A stretch of 64,000 nucleotides of DNA, taken from NCBI RefSeq assembly GCF_007827955.1, contig NZ_VITR01000002.1:248001-312000 (forward strand). The letters run 5' to 3'. Below, piece after piece: positions 60,058 to 64,000 of the stretch. Made by a program: the position numbers and the translations under genes. The stretch's first letter is position 1. Every line of letters begins with the position of its first letter. The DNA is from Nitrospirillum pindoramense (GTDB lineage Bacteria > Pseudomonadota > Alphaproteobacteria > Azospirillales > Azospirillaceae). Below the pieces are notes generated by a model, which saw only the letters and a list, made by a program, of their open reading frames with translations, did no database searches and was not told where the DNA came from.

Positions 60058-60951
60058 TCAGCGCGCGGCGCCATTGTCCGTCGCCAGGGCGGTCTTGGTG
60101 GCCCCAGCCTTGGCCGCTTCCAGCGACGCCAGGAATTCACGGCCGGCATCGATGCCGGCGGTCTTCGTCTTCTCCGCCCAGGCCTTATAGTCCTCCTTGC
60201 TGACGGCATGGACGACGATGGGCATGAAGCCGTGGTTGGTGCCGCAGATCAGCGTGCACTGGCCGTAGAAGGTTCCCTCGACACTGGCCTGCAGCCAGGT
60301 TTCGTTGATGCGGCCGGGCACGGCGTGCAACTGCACGCCCAGCGAGGGCACGTACCAGGAATGGATGACGTCGGCGCCGGTCAGCAGCAGGCGCACAGGC
60401 GTGCCCACGGGCACCACCATCTCATTGTCCACCGTCAGCAGGCGGGGCTGGCCCGGCTTCAGGTCGCTGTCGGAGACGATGTTGCTGTCGAAGGCGATGT
60501 CGTTGTTGTCCGGGTATTCATAGGACCAGTACCACTGGTGCCCGGTGATCTTCACCGTCAGTTCCGGGTTGGGCGTGCGGTCGCCATAGTACAGGACGCG
60601 GAAGGACGGCACGGCCACGATCACCAGGATCAGCACCGGCACCACGGTCCACGCCACCTCCAGCAAGGTGTGGTGGCTGGTCTTGGACGGTACGGGATTG
60701 GCGCGGCGGTTGAAGCGCACCATGACCGTCAGCAGCAGCAGCGACACGAAGGCGACAATGCCGATGATGATGTAGAGCAGCAGGCTGTGGAAATTCTCCA
60801 ACTGCACCGCCACGGGCGAATAGGCATGCTGCATGCCCAGCTTGCCCGCCTCGGGCATGCTCACCACCGGGTCGGCCAGCGCCACGGAAGCGCGCCCCGC
60901 CAGGGCCGTCAAAAGGGCCGCGAAGGCGGCGGCGTTCTTGCGTACGGACAT
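60058..60951 (-). CDS. ctaC: Cytochrome c oxidase subunit II
   Basis: Carries the CuA centre that receives electrons from cytochrome c. The 297-residue product has a signal peptide (about residues 1-26), two membrane helices (LLLYIIIGIVAFVSLLLLTV and VAWTVVPVLILVIVAVPSF), and a periplasmic cupredoxin domain with WYWSYEYPDN and the CuA loop GQCTLICGTNHGFMPI (C232 and C236). The usual glutamate between the two cysteines is leucine (L234). It is the first gene of the cta cluster. Confidence 0.96.
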   Translation of the reverse strand: MSVRKNAAAFAALLTALAGRASVALADPVVSMPEAGKLGMQHAYSPVAVQLENFHSLLLYIIIGIVAFVSLLLLTVMVRFNRRANPVPSKTSHHTLLEVAWTVVPVLILVIVAVPSFRVLYYGDRTPNPELTVKITGHQWYWSYEYPDNNDIAFDSNIVSDSDLKPGQPRLLTVDNEMVVPVGTPVRLLLTGADVIHSWYVPSLGVQLHAVPGRINETWLQASVEGTFYGQCTLICGTNHGFMPIVVHAVSKEDYKAWAEKTKTAGIDAGREFLASLEAAKAGATKTALATDNGAAR

Positions 60952-61531
60952 CCCTTACCACTCTCTCGTTGACGGGGACGCGTGACACGTCCCACCCGAA
61001 GATTGTCCTGGTGACCCACGCCGGCCTTGCGCGCCCCCTGTTCAGGCGCCAGCCAAAGCGCGGGATGCCGCCCCATCCTCCCGATTATTATGGGGCCCCG
61101 TCGTTATCGCCTGGGCCCTCCCCTCCCTCCCGTTGCGGCGGGCGGAGCGGAGATGGCGTTCGGCTATCGAGGCACCTGCCCGGGAGTTCAGACCCAGCAT
61201 CGCAAGCCTTCCCTATGGCTAAGGAACACCTGCATCATGGCAGACCATACCGTCCCCAATCCTTGACGTAAAGCGGACAACGCGTCCCAGCCGACACCGT
61301 TGGGCGTACAGGGCCACCGGCCGAACCCGCCAAGGTGGCGCGGCCGGGCGTCGCCGCCATGGTCTTGGAACGGCACCGCGAATCGCGCGCAGCGCCTTTC
61401 CCCTGGCGATGGCGGCACCGGCACGCCATGTTAAGAGGGACACGCCCACCTGGGGCATTGGCCCGTCGCCCTTTTGCCCGCTGCGCTTTTGGCCACTGGC
61501 CCTTTTGCCCGCTGTTTGGAGTTCCTGACCC
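60952..61531. other. 580-bp divergent intergenic region between ctaC and tldD
   Basis: No gene with a plausible start and codon use was found. A 16-base direct repeat GCCCTTTTGCCCGCTG occurs at 61468-61483 and 61499-61514, just before the tldD start. Promoters for the cta operon and tldD must lie here. Confidence 0.4.
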
Positions 61532-62965
61532 ATGAGCCTGCTCGCCCAGACCGACGATCTGTTCTTCACCCGTGCGGGGCTGGACCGCGCGCGCACCGAA
61601 TCGATCGTCGCCGACGCGCTGAATGGCGGCGACGACGGCGAGCTGTTCCTGGAATACGCGCAGTCCGAAGGCGTCTTCTGGGATGACGGCAAGCTCAAGA
61701 GCGCCTCGTTCGACACCACCCAGGGCTTCGGCCTGCGCTCCGTCGCCGGCGAGACCACCGGCTTCGCCCACGCCTCCACCCTATCGGAGGACGCGCTGAA
61801 GCGCGCCGCCGCCACCGTGCGCACGGTCCAGGCCGGCCACGGCGGCACCTACGCCGAGCCGCCGGTGGGCACCAACCGCGCCCTGTACGCCGCCGACAAC
61901 CCGCTGGCCCTGGTGCCGTTCGAGGCCAAGGTGAAGCTGCTGGCTGACATCGACGCCTACGCCCGGGGCCGCGACCCCCGCGTCCGCCAGGTCAGCGCCA
62001 GCCTGAGCGGCGAGTGGCAGGCGGTGCAGATCATCCGCGCCGACGGCCACCGCGTGGCCGATGTCCGGCCGCTGGTGCGACTCAACGTCTCCGTCGTCGT
62101 GGGCGAAGGCGACCGTATGGAGGCCGGCAGCTTCGGCGCCGGTGGTCGCGTCGCCTATGAGCGGTACATGCAGCCGGAAACCTGGCGCCGCCATGTGGAC
62201 GAGGCCCTGCGCCAGGCGCTGGTGAACCTGGCGGCCATCCCGGCCCCGGCGGGGGAAATGCCCGTGGTGCTGGGGCCGGGCTGGTGCGGCGTGCTGCTGC
62301 ACGAGGCCATCGGCCATGGGCTGGAGGGCGACTTCAACCGCAAGGCCACGTCCGCCTTCTCCTCCCTGATCGGCCAGCGGGTGGCCGCCCCCGGTGTCAC
62401 CGTGGTGGACGACGGCACCCTGGAAGGCCGCCGCGGCTCCATCACCGTGGATGACGAGGGGACGCCCAGCCAGTGCAACACCCTGATCGAGGACGGCATC
62501 CTGGTCGGCTACATGCAGGATCGCATGAACGCCCGCCTAATGGGGGTTAAGCCCACCGGCAACGGCCGCCGCCAGGGCTTCAGCAGCGTGCCCATGCCGC
62601 GCATGACCAACACCATGATGCGCTCCGGCGACCGCACGAAGGAGGAGATCCTGGCCTCGGTGAAGCGCGGGCTGTACGCCGTGAACTTCGGCGGCGGCCA
62701 GGTGGACATCGTCTCGGGCAAGTTCGTCTTCTCCGCCTCTGAAGCCTATCTGATCGAGGACGGCAAGATCGGCCCCTCGGTCAAGGGCGCCACGCTGATC
62801 GGCAACGGCCCAGACGCCCTGACCAAGGTCACCATGATCGGCGATGACAGCTGCCTGGACGAGGGCATCGGCGTCTGCGGCAAGCAGGGGCAGAGCGTGC
62901 CGGTGGGCGTGGGCCAGCCCACCCTGCGAATCGACGGCCTGACCGTCGGCGGTACGGCGGCCTGA
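61532..62965 (+). CDS. tldD: TldD metalloprotease
   Basis: TldD with TldE forms a zinc protease that processes modified peptides and degrades unfolded peptides. The 477-residue product has the zinc motif HEAIGHGLEGD and the second-ligand region, with CNTLIEDGILVGYMQDR and TNTMMRSGDRTKEEIL. The opening LFFTRAGLDRARTESIV is typical of TldD. The partner tldE/pmbA is not in this window. It is divergent from ctaC. Confidence 0.95.
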   Translation: MSLLAQTDDLFFTRAGLDRARTESIVADALNGGDDGELFLEYAQSEGVFWDDGKLKSASFDTTQGFGLRSVAGETTGFAHASTLSEDALKRAAATVRTVQAGHGGTYAEPPVGTNRALYAADNPLALVPFEAKVKLLADIDAYARGRDPRVRQVSASLSGEWQAVQIIRADGHRVADVRPLVRLNVSVVVGEGDRMEAGSFGAGGRVAYERYMQPETWRRHVDEALRQALVNLAAIPAPAGEMPVVLGPGWCGVLLHEAIGHGLEGDFNRKATSAFSSLIGQRVAAPGVTVVDDGTLEGRRGSITVDDEGTPSQCNTLIEDGILVGYMQDRMNARLMGVKPTGNGRRQGFSSVPMPRMTNTMMRSGDRTKEEILASVKRGLYAVNFGGGQVDIVSGKFVFSASEAYLIEDGKIGPSVKGATLIGNGPDALTKVTMIGDDSCLDEGIGVCGKQGQSVPVGVGQPTLRIDGLTVGGTAA

Positions 62966-62987
62966 TCCAGGCAAACGGGAAGCGGCC

Positions 62988-63575
62988 ATGGGTAAGAGCC
63001 CGGACGAGATGATGGCCGCCATCCTGCGCAACCTGCCGGCCAAGACCGGCCGGGATGCGGATGCGTGGGCGGCGCTGATCAAGGCCGAGGGGCTGGTGGA
63101 ACCCAAGGCCTGCGCCCGCTGGCTGAAAGAAATCCACGGCTTGGGCGGCGCCACCGCCCAGGTGCTGGCGGCCCACACCCTGGGGGGCATTCATGCCCTG
63201 CCCCCGGCCCAACGCCTGGACAAGCTCTATGAAGGGCGGGAAGGCTTGCGCCCCATCGGCGACCGCCTGACCGCCCTGGCCCAAGGCCTGGGCGCGGAGG
63301 TCACCAGCACCGTCCTGTCCACGATGATCTCCTTCAGCGCGGGTCTGAAGTTCGCGGAGGCGAAGCCGGTCGGCAAGGGGCGGATCGACCTGGGCCTGGC
63401 GCTGGGACGCGATCCGGGTCCCATGACCTCCACGCCCCTGATCCCGGTGAAGACGGCGGACGCCAGCGACCGCATCACCTATCGCGTCCCCCTGACCTCG
63501 GTCGACGCCATCACCGGCGACGTGGCCGACTGGCTGTCGCGCGCCCACGCCCGGACACGCGGCTGCGGGCCCTGA
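62988..63575 (+). CDS. DUF4287 domain protein
   Basis: The 195-residue product begins with a DUF4287 helical domain (about residues 1-75, SPDEMMAAILRNLPAKTGRD, ACARWLKEIHGLGGATAQVL). A second domain of DUF5655 type follows (ADRLTALAQGL-like region, VTSTVLSTMISFSAGLKFAE, RIDLGLALG). The function is unknown. It follows tldD after 22 bases and may be co-transcribed. Confidence 0.8.
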   Translation: MGKSPDEMMAAILRNLPAKTGRDADAWAALIKAEGLVEPKACARWLKEIHGLGGATAQVLAAHTLGGIHALPPAQRLDKLYEGREGLRPIGDRLTALAQGLGAEVTSTVLSTMISFSAGLKFAEAKPVGKGRIDLGLALGRDPGPMTSTPLIPVKTADASDRITYRVPLTSVDAITGDVADWLSRAHARTRGCGP

Positions 63576-63661
63576 GGTCGCGCCCCTAAGGACACAACGG
63601 CGACAGCGGGCCCCATCCTCACCCGTGTAAGGGCGACACAGGTGAGCAGGGAGCACCCGCC

Positions 63662-64000
63662 ATGGGCAAGCGTTTGGTTCCGTCGTTTCTGATCATGATC
63701 GCGCTGGCGACGCCCGCCATCGGGGCCACGGCCCAAGACGCGACCTCCCAGGCCCCCGCGACCCCGGACCCTGCCTCCTCGGCCCCAGCGGCCTCTGAGC
63801 CAGCCGCCTCCAACCCAACAAAGGAGCAGGCGGCGCCCCCCTCTCAGACCGCCGCCCCAGCGGATGCAACGGCAACGGCCGCCCCGGAGTCGGCGAACAA
63901 TCCGCCAGCGCAGAAGCCGGTCAAGAAACACTGCCCCACCACGGGCAGCCGGCTGGGGGGCGACTGCCAGGCAGGCGTGCAGGCGGACCCGCGCCAGGTG
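63662..64000 (+). CDS. Secreted Pro/Ala-rich protein, partial (runs off the window)
   Basis: Only the first 113 codons are present. They encode a signal peptide (MGKRLVPSFLIMIALATPAIG, cleavage near ATA-Q), a long Pro/Ala/Ser/Thr-rich low-complexity linker, and the start of a cysteine-containing part (KKHCPTTGSRLGGDCQAG). GGAG lies a short distance upstream of the ATG. The family cannot be decided from this fragment. Confidence 0.6.
   Translation, partial: MGKRLVPSFLIMIALATPAIGATAQDATSQAPATPDPASSAPAASEPAASNPTKEQAAPPSQTAAPADATATAAPESANNPPAQKPVKKHCPTTGSRLGGDCQAGVQADPRQV

Overview
The window is high-GC bacterial chromosome from an alphaproteobacterium. The best fit is Rhodospirillales, probably Azospirillaceae (an Azospirillum/Nitrospirillum-type organism). 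The evidence is a permuted two-piece tmRNA gene with an ANDN-type tag beside the alphaproteobacterial form of sspB, the order yqeY-dnaG-rpoD, a glycine dehydrogenase split into two subunits, an ELM1-family protein, and a ctaC-ctaD-ctaB-coxF-ctaG-ctaE cytochrome oxidase locus. Species assignment is inference. Almost all of the window is ordinary core genome: no CRISPR array, tRNA, rRNA, insertion sequence or prophage was seen.

Layout. 0.2-1.5 kb: ssrA (tmRNA), sspB (its ClpXP adaptor) and a TfoX-domain gene. 1.5-2.9 kb: a small, less GC-rich insert with a secreted protein and a brnT-brnA toxin-antitoxin pair controlled from a nested palindrome. 2.9-7.8 kb: yqeY-dnaG-rpoD on the minus strand. 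8.1-14.7 kb: carA and carB, separated by two small genes, then greA. 14.8-19.4 kb: an Lrp-type regulator, then an ELM1-like protein, a 2OG-Fe(II) oxygenase and a 643-residue uncharacterised protein. 19.5-20 kb: a second toxin-antitoxin pair. 20-24.7 kb: a thiol-redox block of dsbD and trxB (divergent) plus a LysR regulator.

24.7-25 kb holds a tightly packed series of hairpins ending in a strong intrinsic terminator, a good candidate for an unannotated small RNA. Then come a PAS-domain gene, a TPR-like gene, an aminotransferase and a small membrane protein. 28.9-33.7 kb is the complete glycine cleavage operon gcvT-gcvH-gcvPA-gcvPB on the minus strand, led by a tandem glycine riboswitch. 33.8-36.3 kb: a lipoprotein, ispH and an ogt-type methyltransferase. 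36.4-37.75 kb: a phage-shock operon (48-aa membrane peptide, pspA, pspC) behind a consensus sigma-54 promoter. 37.9-42.6 kb: thrB-rnhA, a peroxiredoxin, yqgE, a DUF3108 protein and a Nudix hydrolase.

43.0-49.1 kb is one giant autotransporter. Its passenger is made of more than 20 short degenerate repeats with tyrosine-rich interruptions, and its first half is visibly less GC-rich than the rest. 49.2-52.5 kb: thrC, an M16 peptidase and a GNAT acetyltransferase (minus strand). 52.8-54.0 kb: a translationally coupled pair of membrane coiled-coil proteins of unknown function. 54.1-61 kb: the aa3 cytochrome oxidase operon with its assembly factors (minus strand). 61.5-64 kb: tldD, a DUF4287 protein and the start of a secreted proline/alanine-rich protein that runs off the end.

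The items I would look at first are the hairpin-array RNA at 24.73-24.89 kb, the sigma-54/psp unit with its 48-aa peptide, the mosaic autotransporter, the 643-aa repeat protein, and the altered CuA loop of CtaC. Many large open frames lie antisense to the real genes; these are GC-driven shadows and are not annotated.
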